From Gnetum montanum (lineage: Eukaryota; Streptophyta; Gnetopsida; Gnetales; Gnetaceae), in contig MNCI01003547.1 of the NCBI GenBank assembly GCA_015680685.1, positions 763,018 to 784,704 of the forward strand: a stretch of DNA of 21,687 nt. Direction: 5' to 3'. This document shows positions 1-9,581 of this stretch, piece by piece. The notes under the pieces are model-generated. The model was not told the origin of the DNA, ran no database searches, and was given only the letters and a program-made list of their open reading frames with translations. The first letter of the stretch is position 1. The number at the start of each line of letters is the position of its first letter. A program made the position numbers and the translations under genes.

Positions 1-93
1 CCATGTAATAATCCCATACCTATCCACTGTGTAATCAATGTAGCTTGTTCTCACTTTAACTCGAGGACGAGTTTTCATTCAGTCGTGGGGGTA
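1..93 (+). mobile_element. 3' internal end and polypurine tract of an LTR retrotransposon
   Basis: This is the last internal stretch of an element whose body lies before the window. It matches 21020-21107, where the same order occurs: 'aataatccca tacc', then a 'gaggaYgag' block, then a purine run directly before an LTR. The polypurine tract is CGTGGGGGTA at 84-93, which would prime plus-strand DNA synthesis. No coding sequence is visible here. The assignment rests on this internal comparison and on the LTR that starts at 94. Confidence 0.85.
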
Positions 94-130
94 TGATGAG
101 ACCTGAATTGCTCATAGTGCTGGCGGCCGC

Positions 131-228
131 GTTAAGGCATCCACGTTAAGGCACCCACGGTAAGGCACCCACGTTGTATCATGGGTCGCAATGTATCATG
201 GGCCGCGATATCGCGTACGCGATATCGC
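131..228. repeat. U3 repeat cassette: 3 x 14-bp, 2 x 17-bp and a 24-bp perfect palindrome
   Basis: Three tandem 14-bp units of the type GTTAAGGCACCCAC occupy 131-172. Two 17-bp units starting GTATCATGGG occupy 176-208. The tract then ends in a perfect 24-bp palindrome at 205-228, built from two GCGATATCGC decamers around GTAC. The block ends 17 bp before the TATA box, where a promoter-proximal enhancer would sit. An enhancer role is inferred; the repeats are read directly. Confidence 0.85.
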
Positions 229-244
229 AGTCAGCCGTAATTGC

Positions 245-252
245 TATAAATA
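245..252 (+). promoter_or_regulatory. LTR TATA box
   Basis: TATAAATA lies just downstream of the U3 palindrome. The same octamer sits at the same relative place in the other LTRs of the window (10077, 21298, and 9355 on the minus strand). It is the likely core promoter for the element's genomic RNA. Confidence 0.75.
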
Positions 253-416
253 AGAGGCGGCTCTCCCTCATTTCCATCCCAGTTTTAGGTAGCGAAGCTC
301 TGGCAGTTTGATCCCTCCAGAGTTAGAATTTTCCCGTGTCTGCCCGCAGTGTGGTGAATGTGATTGTACGGTGTCTTTATTCGAGTGTGCCGTACTTGGA
401 CACGCACATGACCGGC

Positions 417-422
417 AATAAA
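417..422 (+). terminator. LTR polyadenylation signal
   Basis: AATAAA lies about 170 bp after the TATA box, in a block (GGCAATAAAGATCGAGATTA) shared with the 9980 LTR (10255-10260) and partly with the 21108 LTR (21474-21479). This position marks the R region. The role follows from the family layout. Confidence 0.6.
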
Positions 423-648
423 GATCGAGATTACTTCATCATTGCAGCATTCACTTAGTTTATTTATTGTTATTTATTTAATGTTATTTATTGCTTTCAT
501 AGCGCGGTGTGAGTACGACTTAGCTACGAGCATCTACGGGTGTGTACGGCTAGTTAAGGAATCGGTTACTCATCGCGATTAGTTTCTCACCCTTAAACTC
601 CTAGAAGCGGAACGAGTACGACTTGATTACGAGCATTTAAGTGTGACT

Positions 649-783
649 GCTTGGTAGCCCAGTGGTGTAGCTAGGGGGATCTACGCTTGGTAACCCAGTG
701 GCGTATTTGGGGTCTGCGCTTGGTAATCCCAGTGGCGTACCTAGGCCTATGCTTGGTAGTCCCAGTGGCAGTCGTGCACGAAG
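649..783. repeat. Minisatellite in the LTR, 4 units of ~33-36 bp
   Basis: Units beginning GCTTGGTA(A/G)YCCCAGTGG start at 649, 685, 718 and 751. The 9980 LTR carries only two units (about 10409 and 10442), so the copy number differs between members of the family. The 63-codon minus-strand reading frame over this tract (637-828) only reflects the repeat and is not a gene. Confidence 0.85.
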
Positions 784-1114
784 TCCAAGATGTGTACGGT
801 TGATCAAGGAATCGGTTGCTCGTCGCACTTAGGCTAGATTAGATTTTCTTACCTTTTTCCTCTTAGCTTAGAATTAGTTAACATTATTTTCCACTGCCTT
901 CAGGAGTAGCATAGAATTAGAACACATCATACACCTCATCTAGACTAAACCATACGTGACATATGCAAAACTAGTCTAGATGGGAAGACAGCGAACTGCG
1001 ACCTAAGGCTAACTATCTAGATACCACAACTAGTCCATCTGCGGAGTTCGATCGGATCGCGCGTGCGACGCTCGTTTCGTATGGTTGAGTGTAGGGGTAC
1101 CTCGCCACTCATCA

Positions 1115-3270
1115 GAAACTTTCTTTTCTTTTTAAAAAGAGTTTTCTTCCTTTTTATTTTTACAAGAAATCCTTTAATAAGAAGTGAAAACTTGTTAGGA
1201 TACTTCTAAATAAGGACATAATCTAATTTTTTCCCTACCCCAAAGTGAAGGTTTTCTAGAATTGGTTGTAAGGATGAAAACTGAAAAGGACATCTCCAAA
1301 ATTGTTGGTCTTTTTCTTTAAACTATTTCTTTGTTGATTTGATTTACTTTGAATTTTTAAATATTATTATTAAATTTTTAATTAAGGGGCTAATTACCCA
1401 TAGACTTTGTCATAGCAAATAAATAATCATTGTTATAACACCAGGCTAAGAGATGAACTTTATCATAGGAATATGTAAGAGTTTTGGCCAACAACTAGTT
1501 GGCTGGACTTTATCATGGAAAATAAATAATTATTATCATGACACTATGCCAAGAGATGAACTATTTCACTAGAATTATTATGAGAGTGCATTGGTAGTTA
1601 TCTTCATAACCTTGGGTTAAGAGATGAAAATTTTCACGGGAATTATTATGGAAAAATGTACATTGATTTTAATTTTCAATTTTCAACATGAAAATCAATT
1701 CTCAATAAATCAATTTTGGTATTTCATAATATGAAAATTCAAAAGATTCTCTTGCCCAAATAATAGACATATATCATAACTATATAACTAAACTAGTTTC
1801 ATTGACATGTGCAAGTATAGGCAAGTAATAAGCAATTGTGTTTGATTCGATAACACATTAATAACAAGAGATTTGATCTTTTTCTTGAGCACAACAATAG
1901 CATTGTATCTACCTTTTCTTGGATTCTAAAATAAAAGTCAGTCAATAATATAATCACCTATTAGTCCCATCATGGATTATAGCTAAAACATTACCATCAA
2001 CTCTATTCAATATGTAATTTAAGAAAATAACATCTACTGATTGAATCACATGTCACTCGTAGTAGTTATTACTTGCATTACATATAAACTATCATAATCC
2101 ATTTCATTTAACATATGATTTATAGGTTCTAAAACATCTCAGAAATAAACTCTTTTGAAAGAGGGTAAAACTATATATACAAATTTTAATGATCCAAGAA
2201 TAAGTTGACTTAATTACCTAATTAAAAAGAAGTATAAAAGTGAATAAATATTTTTAATTTTAAAAAATAACAATATATAATTATCATAAAAGGCATCTAA
2301 AATAACACCATCAATTTTGGATTTTGATAACAAATTCATTAAGAGATTCCAAGAGAAACAAAATAATTAATTAATAGAATTAGGCTTTGAAAGGTTCTAA
2401 AGACAATCATTGATGCGTAGCTCCAAGGTGTGAATTTGATATGTAGTAGTTTTCCAATTATGTACAATTAAAATTTTTTCCATGCACAAGCACAAATAAC
2501 TTTAGTTAAATGCAAAAGAAAAATTTCACTAACTTTATTCATTTATACTGGTTGTTGCTGATGTGTTTGGCTTGTTGAAATGCATCTCTAATGTAAAAGC
2601 TTCATGTCTAATTGTATAAATTTCCTTTGGACTCTAAGGTGAACCATTTGTAATTGTCTATTAACAGGGAACTTCCGAGCGTTCTCTAAAAGAAAATTAA
2701 ACTTATGGTTGAGCATTCAGATAATTCCATATAGCTTTCTTTATGGTATTATGAACTTTCCCCTTTCTACTTATGGAGATGCAAACTAGCAAACTAAGAA
2801 CATATTATAGTACGCTGAGGAGACTTTTGACTTGAAAAATCCAAGGTATGTTATATTTTAATGAGAAATATTGAATTATAAAATGTTAATTTCTTGAAGG
2901 TTCATATTATATAAAAAAATGTTTACCTGCCACCAGCTCATAGTATGCTGAAAATTTACATGTTAAGTTATTTACGTACTAAATTATTAACGCCGCTGAA
3001 CTATATGATTTTACCCGTTTTGCAAACTTAAATTTTTACCCTTATTCCGGTAGAAAAGATGCAGAAAAGCCGGTAAAAGGTCGTCAAATTCAGTCGACAT
3101 GGAGCAGGGCTAGGAACGACTTTCTAAATAAAAAGCTCGCAAATCCGAATATGGAACAATTCCCCGGTTGCATATTCTCTAATTTTCTACAAAGAACACG
3201 GAAAGTTTAAAAGGCCTGCTTAACGTCATCCAATTAACAAATCCAAATTTAAACCAAACAAACGGGACTT
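1115..3270. other. AT-rich intergenic spacer
   Basis: About 2.1 kb of AT-rich sequence with no credible coding region. It contains the imperfect tandem repeat at 1403-1655 described separately and some short T- or A-rich tracts. No RNA gene, transposon terminus or promoter could be supported. Confidence 0.6.
1403..1655. repeat. Degenerate tandem repeat, period ~103 bp
   Basis: Unit 1 (1403-1505) and unit 2 (from 1506) both start GACTTTRTCATRG and continue through 'aaataaataat' to 'aagagatgaact'. A third partial unit carries 'ttaagagatgaa' at about 1617-1628 and 'gggaattattatgg'. The GAGATGAA landmark occurs at 1450, 1553 and 1621, so the last copy is internally shortened. No coding or transposon signature goes with it. 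Confidence 0.7.
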
Positions 3271-3283
3271 GAATGCAATGCAG

Positions 3284-3467
3284 GTAAGCTTCGATTTCAG
3301 CATGGCATGGTTATTTGCAATTGTTTTTTAAAGAAACTCTGCTGCTTCTTGTGTTTTGAAACGTTCATGGAATCCTGTTCTACAAAAGCTCCTGGAGACT
3401 GGAAATTTTTATCATTTTTTACCACTATGATCTGCAATTGTGGGGTATTCCTGTTGCAATTCTACAG
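3284..3467 (+). other. Possible 5'-UTR intron of the PPR gene
   Basis: A good donor (CAG|GTAAGC, GT at 3284) and a plausible acceptor (TTCTACAG, AG at 3466-3467) flank 184 bp. Splicing would place the ATG at 3482 close to the exon start. This rests only on splice-site resemblance; 5'-UTR introns are known in plant genes but nothing here proves transcription. Confidence 0.25.
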
Positions 3468-3481
3468 GTTAGTGCCTAGGA

Positions 3482-3748
3482 ATGGCTTTGGCTTTGCCAG
3501 CGATGAACTCAGTTCGAACCCTACGCCAAATTAGGGTTTTCACTGCGCAATTGCCACCGACGTTCATCCACAAATGCAATATCTGCGCAAATCGAGGATT
3601 AGCAGCACTGCAAACGCAGCAATCCGTGCCAACATTCATGTCGTTCTGCACCGTGATCCAAAATCTTCTTCTTCTCCTCCTTCTCCTCTGTACAAAAATC
3701 CGAATGAAACATGCCAGAATTCCGCTGAACTCTGCAAATATTATGTAA
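3482..3748 (+). other. Alternative N-terminal ORF overlapping the PPR ORF in another frame
   Basis: This ORF of 88 codons starts at an ATG in good context (G at -3, G at +4) and begins MALALPAMNSVRTLRQIRVF. It is basic, hydroxylated and free of acidic residues for over 50 positions, as expected of an organelle transit peptide. It overlaps the first 175 bases of the PPR frame and ends at 3748 inside the first PPR motif. A one-base slip in the CTT-rich tract at about 3664-3690 would join this leader to the PPR frame. It could equally be a chance overlap, since the 3574 frame also has an Arg/Ser-rich start. Confidence 0.35.
3516..3540 (+). promoter_or_regulatory. Telo-box-like elements near the PPR start
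   Basis: AACCCTA and, ten bases later, TTAGGGTTT form a divergent pair of telo-box-like motifs. Such motifs are often found near the transcription or translation start of plant genes for organelle biogenesis and translation. Their position upstream of the 3574 ATG suits a nuclear gene for an organelle RNA-binding protein. The regulatory role is inferred. Confidence 0.4.
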
Positions 3749-5490
3749 AATGCGGACTGCTGGACGCGGCGAGGCAGGAATTCCAGGGGATGCGCCACAA
3801 AGATGTGGCTTTAGGGACTATGATAATCGCTTCCTACTCGAGAAATAAACGCTCTGCCGAGGCGCTAAGCATGTTTCGTGAATTTGTGGATGTGCGTGAA
3901 TTCAAATTGGATTCATTTCTTCTGACTGCAGTGCTACCAGCGTGCAGCTCCCTCGCAGATCTGAAGCCAGGGCAGCAGCTTCATGCATTTGCCGTAAAAC
4001 ATAGCATGCAATTGCAGGTGTTTGTAGGCAATGCCTTGATAGATTTGTACTGCAAGTTCTCAAATCTGTGGGATGCATGGCAGGTGTTTGATGAATTGCC
4101 GGATAGAAATGATGTTTCATGGAGTTGCGTAATTGGAGCCTGTGTGCGTTGTGGACAATTGCGTATAGCAGCACAGCTGTTGGGCCGGATGAATAAATCT
4201 GGATTTCGCTGCAATTTCGTCACTTGGAATACCATGGTTGCAGCACATGCACAGACCGGGAATCTTCAGGAGGCTCTGAATCTTGCGAGGAAGATGAGGC
4301 TGTTTGGAATGGAGGCAACCGTGATTTCATGGACCATGATTGTTGCAGGGTTCTGTAGGACTGGGCTTGTTCATAAGGCCTGGGAATACTTTCAAGAAAT
4401 GCAGAATCATGATTCTATGCCCAATCTCGTCACCTGGACTGCCATGGCTGCAGGATTTGCCCAAAATGGATACTATAGAGAAGCACTGAAACTTGTACGG
4501 CAGATGATGAAGGCAGGGATTTCTCCCAATCCTGTAACCGTGTCAACTGTACTGCCTGCCTGTTCTGCTCTTGGGTTTTTTCAAATGGGCATGTTAATGC
4601 ATGGTTATGCTATCAAAAGTAGTTTTTCTTCTAATTTGTTTGTGGGGAACGCACTTATTGATATGTATTCCAAGTGTGGGGGCTTTCAGTTTGCAAGAGC
4701 GGTGTTTGACAAGATTTCTGCCAAGGATGTTGTTACCTGGAACTCCATGATTACAGGGCTTTTGCAGAATGGCAATCACAGTGGTGTTTTGAGACTTGCA
4801 AGGAAAATGGGAGCGAATGGTATGAAACCGGACTGTGTGACGCTTTTTAGCACACTTCAGGCGTGTTCTAGCCTACCATCATTGCCAAATGGTACAGAAA
4901 TTCATTGTTTTGTGTTGAGAAATGGTTTGATGCTTGATGCTTCTGTTGCCAGTGGGCTCATTGACATGTATGCCAAATGTGGTGGCCTGCAACTTGCTCT
5001 AAGTGTTTTCCAAAGATTTCCCATTTCCCATATGGATGTTGTTGTTTGGACTTCAATGATCATGGGTTATACTTTACATGGCAAATGCAATGATGCATTA
5101 GCTCTGTATTCACAAATGCTTACAGAAAATCTAAAACCAGATCGCGTAACATTTTTTTGGGTATTAACTGCCTGTGCACGTGCTCGTCTGATTAATGAAG
5201 GGTGGAGACTTTTTCAATCCATGGTTCAGGAATATCTAATAACGCCCACTGTTCAGCACTATGCTTGCATGGTTGATCTCATTGGTCATGCTGGTTGCTT
5301 AGATAAGGCTTGCATGCTTATAACCAATATGCCCTTGGAAGCTGATGTTAAAATCTGGGGAGCTTTACTAAATGCCTGTAAAATGAAAGATGACATGCAG
5401 TTCCCCAATAAGGCAGAACGTTTCCTTCAGGCTGATGTTCAGAACGTTGGGAGTTATTCATCAGCTCATGTACATGCTGCTGCAGTTTGA
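3574..5490 (+). CDS. PLS-class pentatricopeptide repeat protein, truncated in its E domain
   Basis: The 638-residue product is a tandem array of about 16 PPR motifs from residue ~48 to ~590, with no intron. Typical signatures are NALIDLYCKF (154-163), NALIDMYSKCG (359-369), GLIDMYAKCGG (461-471), VTWNSMITG and VVWTSMIMGY. Four P-type motifs follow each other at 181-319, and the rest show the P-L-S alternation of plant PLS proteins. The end (IWGALLNACK, 594-603, then NVGSY, 624-628) is the start of an E domain, and then a TGA stops it. There is no DYW domain. Proteins of this class bind single-stranded RNA in mitochondria or plastids and are mostly C-to-U editing factors; the target cannot be read here. 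ATG 3574 is the first ATG in this frame after a TAG at 3532. Residues 1-40 are Arg/Ser-rich and may be a transit peptide. The gene may be a functional truncated form or a young pseudogene. Confidence 0.9.
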   Translation: MQYLRKSRISSTANAAIRANIHVVLHRDPKSSSSPPSPLYKNPNETCQNSAELCKYYVKCGLLDAARQEFQGMRHKDVALGTMIIASYSRNKRSAEALSMFREFVDVREFKLDSFLLTAVLPACSSLADLKPGQQLHAFAVKHSMQLQVFVGNALIDLYCKFSNLWDAWQVFDELPDRNDVSWSCVIGACVRCGQLRIAAQLLGRMNKSGFRCNFVTWNTMVAAHAQTGNLQEALNLARKMRLFGMEATVISWTMIVAGFCRTGLVHKAWEYFQEMQNHDSMPNLVTWTAMAAGFAQNGYYREALKLVRQMMKAGISPNPVTVSTVLPACSALGFFQMGMLMHGYAIKSSFSSNLFVGNALIDMYSKCGGFQFARAVFDKISAKDVVTWNSMITGLLQNGNHSGVLRLARKMGANGMKPDCVTLFSTLQACSSLPSLPNGTEIHCFVLRNGLMLDASVASGLIDMYAKCGGLQLALSVFQRFPISHMDVVVWTSMIMGYTLHGKCNDALALYSQMLTENLKPDRVTFFWVLTACARARLINEGWRLFQSMVQEYLITPTVQHYACMVDLIGHAGCLDKACMLITNMPLEADVKIWGALLNACKMKDDMQFPNKAERFLQADVQNVGSYSSAHVHAAAV

Positions 5491-5700
5491 GGCGAAGTGG
5501 TAGCTGGATTGAGATCATCGAGAAGTCACAGGAGTCTTGTTCATGGAAAAGATTTTATGGATACGACAAATCATTGCATTCATTGCACAATACATGGAAG
5601 GCTTAGTGTTTATACAGACAGACACAAAATTTGAGATTTCAGTAATTTATGAGCTCGGGAGTTTCGAACCTGGAGCATGTTTATCCGACCTGAAGCATTT
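5484..5700 (+). pseudogene. Out-of-frame remnants of the PPR E/E+ domain
   Basis: Directly after the PPR stop, the +2 frame reads SLRRSGSWIEIIEK (5484-5525), matching the family's conserved '(C)SWIE' signature of the E/E+ region. A third frame at about 5600-5700 reads FIQTDTKFEISVIYELGSFE and then SDLKHF, resembling the 'hxFhxxDxxHxxxxxIYxxL' and 'GYxxDxxHF' stretch of E+. About 15-20 residues expected between 'AAA' and 'SWIE' are missing. I infer that the ancestral protein had a complete E/E+ tail, now broken by a stop, a deletion and at least one frameshift. The match is by eye and partial. Confidence 0.5.
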
Positions 5701-7230
5701 CTCAATACAGGGAGATCAAATTTTTGATACTTTACAGCAGAACATATGAACTAATACAGAGAGCCAAATCAGAAGCTGTTTTATGCGATTAGGGGGCATA
5801 TAGTGCGAAGGAAATATTGAATTTAAAATTTTAAGAAGTTATAATTTGATTTCAGTAAGGAATTGCATTGCCAAGTCACTTGAGGTAATTCATATTTTCA
5901 TCACTTCTCTGTATGAGTAGAAAAGCTGTTCCGGAAAAAAGATAAAAGCCCATGAACTCTTGGTATTTTACTGGAGAAATTAGAAGATGGCAATTGTTCG
6001 GATGGAATTTCAAGTCTTTCGGCAAGGCGGGGTTTATATGTGCTCGGAGAGTCTGGTTGATCCTTAGAAGTGAAAAGAGAACATTCAAAATGCACAAAAG
6101 TATAAATATATGATTCAACAGGATGTCTAGGCTATTCAAGAGCACATGTAGAGGGACAGGAAAAGCGTGAAATGTGGGTAAACAGAGCAATTTGTGTGGT
6201 ATGCAAATGTAACATTAGAGTGGCAGAATGTACGTTGTGTATGAGCTCAGAATCAGTTAAGGCGTGAAAGGATGTATTATTGGTTCTTTTCTGCAGTTGC
6301 GGCTAGTTTTAAAAACAATTCAAAAAATCTGCAGAAAATCGAGAGTTGTAGGACCATTTCAAATGAGGTAAGCGGGTGCTATCACAGCTTCTGTTATTGC
6401 CGTAGTCAAGAACTTTGATATGTGAATATGGGATAATGAAGAAGCCAAATGCCATGATGCTTTCCAGTTAACACCATCCTGTCCAAAGATACAACTCAAG
6501 TAAGAGTCGTGTTTAAAATGTTTTAATATGTTTTGGCAAGGGATTTCAAATGACTCAGCTGCAATCAGCCAGCCGTTAACTGGGATCCTGTCCCATCGTG
6601 GTGGGTTGGTTTGGCTTGACTTGTTAATTTGACAATACTTTGAAGAAAATTTGAAAATGATAATAATTCTTTTATTGTGCAATGTAACAAGAGGTACAGC
6701 ACAAGTTTATCAACTAGATATATTTTGCAATTTGACCATAGGCTCGAAGATTTTTTTAAGAGAGTACAATGCCAATTTTTTTAGGTCAAAAAAGTAGGAA
6801 CCGGTTAACAATATAGAAAAGTAGACGAGCAATTTGCAAAACAATTATGATTTCAAATGAAATGTGAATTGGTTGATGTATCTTTTTTCAAAGCATCATC
6901 ATAGCCTTAGAATTTGAATTTGAAGGCTTGAAAGCTTTTGGTATGAAATTTTAGCCAAAAGTTAATTTGTAAATGAAAGTAAATCCATAAAAAGCGTACT
7001 TGAAAATATAGGGTAGATGCAAATTGAAACTGGCCAAAAGAGAGAGATTTGAACATTTTATGCTTGTATATTAGTATTTATGCTTATCGACTGATGGTAA
7101 GGTGCTTGTTTTTGAAGTCAGAAGACATAGGCTTAGGCATGGGTGCAACCACTCAAATAGGATAGGCTTTTGCTCATCCACCAACCTTCCTAGAACCTTG
7201 CATGACAAATGTGTTTAACATTCATATAAT
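5701..7230. other. Downstream spacer without recognisable genes
   Basis: AT-rich sequence that may include the 3' UTR of the PPR gene at its left end. Open frames on the minus strand (5876-6190, 6359-6682) have no recognisable domain and look like chance frames. No RNA gene or repeat terminus is clear. A weak SINE-like tract near 7090-7160 is listed under findings. Confidence 0.5.
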
Positions 7231-7560
7231 TTGAACACTTATTCTATATAGAGCCCTAACACTAGCATTGGTAGCTTGAATATCTCATATAAAACTTCAC
7301 TTGAAAATTGTAATTTTCTCCCAAAAAAGAAAAAGAAAAAAAAGAAAGGTTCTGCCCAACATTGTAATAACACATGTTCATTTTCTATCACTTGTAGTAA
7401 ATATGATTTATTGAGAGTATGCCTTATTGGTGGATTGGGGGTTACTCCATTTGAGTACAAGAGATGGAGGAAGCATGTTAATTGTAATCTATCATAGTTT
7501 GTGTATTTGTTAAATTGTGCATGTTTTTTTGGTTTGGGCAGGGAATTGTGAGTCATAGTG

Positions 7561-7578
7561 AGGTATCAAAGCAAGGTT
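7561..7578 (+). mobile_element. Primer-binding site (initiator tRNA-Met) of a decayed LTR retrotransposon
   Basis: AGGTATCAAAGCAAGGTT matches the plant initiator-Met primer site TGGTATCAGAGCCAGGTT at 15 of 18 positions. The sequence before it ends 'gtgagtca' at 7555, a possible LTR terminus, so 7240-7555 may be part of a 5' LTR whose start I cannot place. A Gag-like ORF follows 300 bp downstream. This priming tRNA differs from that of the other elements in the window, so it is a separate family (many Ty1/copia and chromoviral Ty3 elements use it). Confidence 0.5.
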
Positions 7579-7885
7579 ATAAAGATAATTTAATTCAAGT
7601 GGAGAATCCTCATCTTAAATACAAGGAATCACTTCTCTAGATCATCATTTTGGTTTGCAATTTCCATTGTTACTTCTTTGATTATTAATTTGATCATTTG
7701 ATTAGAGTAGTAGAAAATATTTATGGATTGTAATATCCATTTTCTTGAAAAATTAAGGTTTAAATATCCTAAGCTCATTTCTACTAAGATTTAATTAATC
7801 ATTGCATGTTTACCTTCGAATACTCTTGATGTTTTATATTTTATAGTAGATCTTTATGAATTTTATCTTTTAGGGTATTTTTATC

Positions 7886-8119
7886 ATGGAACCAAAAAAG
7901 AAAATAATCTAAGCTTTAGCCAAAGACATGAAAGACATGAGAAATGCTTTCAAATACATTATTAAAAAACTTGAAAAGTTGGAAAAGAAAAAAGGATATA
8001 CTACTTCACCAAAGGCATCTAGACAAGGAAATAACTTAAGAGCATTGATGGGGAGCTCCTTTGGATTCCATAATCAAAGCTCACTCAAGTGCAAAAGCCA
8101 ATACAATTCCATAATTAAA
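7886..8119 (+). pseudogene. Broken Gag-like reading frame after the Met primer site
   Basis: An ATG at 7886 opens MEPKKKII, then a TAA, then 64 more codons in the same frame (7928-8119). The segment KDMRNAFKYIIKKLEKLEKK is a short lysine-rich amphipathic helix or coiled coil of the kind seen at the start of many LTR-retrotransposon Gags. No conserved capsid motif or zinc knuckle was found in the following 400 bp. The call depends mainly on its position behind a primer site. Confidence 0.3.
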
Positions 8120-8594
8120 TAAGAAAGGGGATGGAGAACTTTATTTTTCCCGAAAAAAAAAGAAAAAAAGATTACAATGCATAGAGGAAGCAATCACACT
8201 CTTAAGGACAAACAAACAATCAATCAAACCCTCACACCTCTCATAATGCAAGGTAGATTATCAAGAGATGATCAAACACTCTTAATTTTCTCAAGAGGAC
8301 CTCATTCACAATTTCTCAATTAAAGAATGTCCTAGGATGAGCTTAGCCACGTTCTCTTATGTCATCTCACTTTTTCAAATATTGCTTCATCTTTCCTAAT
8401 CATTGGGATGCCTCAAAAATTGCACATTTTCTTTAAAAAATCACTTTTCTTTGGGATTGCTAGTAACTATGACTCGCAGTGCCCTCGTAGTTGTTGTCTT
8501 ATGACGAGATAGTGTCTATGCCCAGGTGCATTGGTAAAATGGATATTATTTTTACTTTTGTTTCTTAGAAGATTGCGATTCCATTGTGACCATG
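8120..8594. other. Unassigned spacer between two retrotransposon relics
   Basis: Probably decayed body of the element primed at 7561, but no frame shows a domain. An A-rich tract lies at 8151-8168. Nothing else could be supported. Confidence 0.4.
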
Positions 8595-9347
8595 TGATGA
8601 GCGGTGGAGTAATCTAACACCCAATCATACAAGTCACAGGTGTTCATGCACTAGATCATAATTTGTGGATAAGGCGATGTGCATATGTTAGTAATTGGTT
8701 TAAGTTTGAGATTGTTATCTTCCCATGTGGAGCTAGTGTAGTCTATGTGTATGGTTTAGCTCACAGCGAGGTATATGATATGATGATGTTGATGGGCCAT
8801 TTCTCCTAGCAAATATAGTAAAGTGAAAATAGTTTCGAATTCTAAGGAAAGCAGTAAATGAATCTATTTTATCCTCTGGTAAGGGATATCCAGTCTTGAT
8901 CTTCCATACACACCTTGGACTCATGTAGTCATCACTTGGATTACTAAGTGTACCACTACTGGGCATACCAAGCAATAAACACTATTGGATTACTAGATAA
9001 CTACACTTAGTGCTTGAAATCATTCGTATCCATATCACTTACTTCAACATGTAAAATAAAGTGCTAGTAAAGTAAATGATTAACTAGGGAAAATAGGAAC
9101 AATTAGTCTAAGTAAATAGAAAGAAAACTAAGTGGACAATGCAATGATGATAAGTAATCTAGATTTTTAGTGCCAGTCATGAACTGTGTCCAAGTAGAAT
9201 TCACTCGAATAAAGACTCCATACAATCACTTAACACCACATTGCAGGCATACACGTCTAAGTGCTAAAGACTAAATTCATGAAAACAAATTGAAAGTTCT
9301 GCTTCTACTAAATGAAATCTATTGCGAATCCATGCACCTAAGTGTTG

Positions 9348-9355
9348 TATTTATA
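9348..9355 (-). promoter_or_regulatory. TATA box of the minus-strand LTR
   Basis: TATAAATA on the minus strand, with degraded GATATCGC/ATATGC-type palindromes at 9368-9465 upstream of it, the same arrangement as in the plus-strand LTRs. It would fire leftward, away from the LTR at 9980. Confidence 0.55.
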
Positions 9356-9581
9356 GGTTGGCACGCATCCTGCGATATTGCATATGCGATGACATAGCTA
9401 GTGCTATGATATCAGAGCTATGATTTCGTAGCTATAATATTGAAGTTACGATATCATAGTTGACAAAAAATTGATTTAGCACCATGTTATAGGCTATAGA
9501 TCTTTGCATCCTACAATGTCTTAGAATTCATTGCCCAATCTAGAAAACACATGAAATTAATAATTGGAATAGACTGTGGTA

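Larger units (their letters stand above)
94..1114 (+). mobile_element. 3' LTR (1,021 bp) of an Athila/Tat-type Ty3/gypsy element
   Basis: The LTR begins TGATGAG and ends CTCATCA, a perfect 7-bp terminal inverted repeat that contains the usual TG...CA. It is preceded by a polypurine tract and shares long collinear similarity with the LTR at 9980-10807: TATA region, polyadenylation region, the 'gcttggtaaYcc' minisatellite, and the last ~250 bp. It also aligns with the minus-strand LTR at 8595-9780. It is about 190 bp longer than the 9980 LTR because of extra U3 repeats and a partial internal duplication: 506-600 resembles parts of 613-850. The base after the LTR starts GAAAC, the expected 5-bp target duplication, but the other copy lies outside the window. 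Confidence 0.9.

Noticed and set aside
637-828. 63-codon minus-strand ORF with LPLGLPS repeats
   Set aside because: Antisense reading of the LTR minisatellite; no start context or homology.
3469-3798. 109-codon minus-strand ORF with an Arg run
   Set aside because: Antisense shadow of the PPR N-terminus; the Arg run mirrors the CTT/CTC tract.
5876-6190. 104-codon hydrophobic minus-strand ORF
   Set aside because: Leu/Ile-rich frame as expected from AT-rich DNA; no supporting motif.
6359-6682. 107-codon minus-strand ORF
   Set aside because: No recognised domain, uneven composition and no neighbouring exon; treated as chance.
7276-7497. 73-codon plus-strand ORF with a Lys run
   Set aside because: The run comes from an A-rich tract and the rest has no domain.
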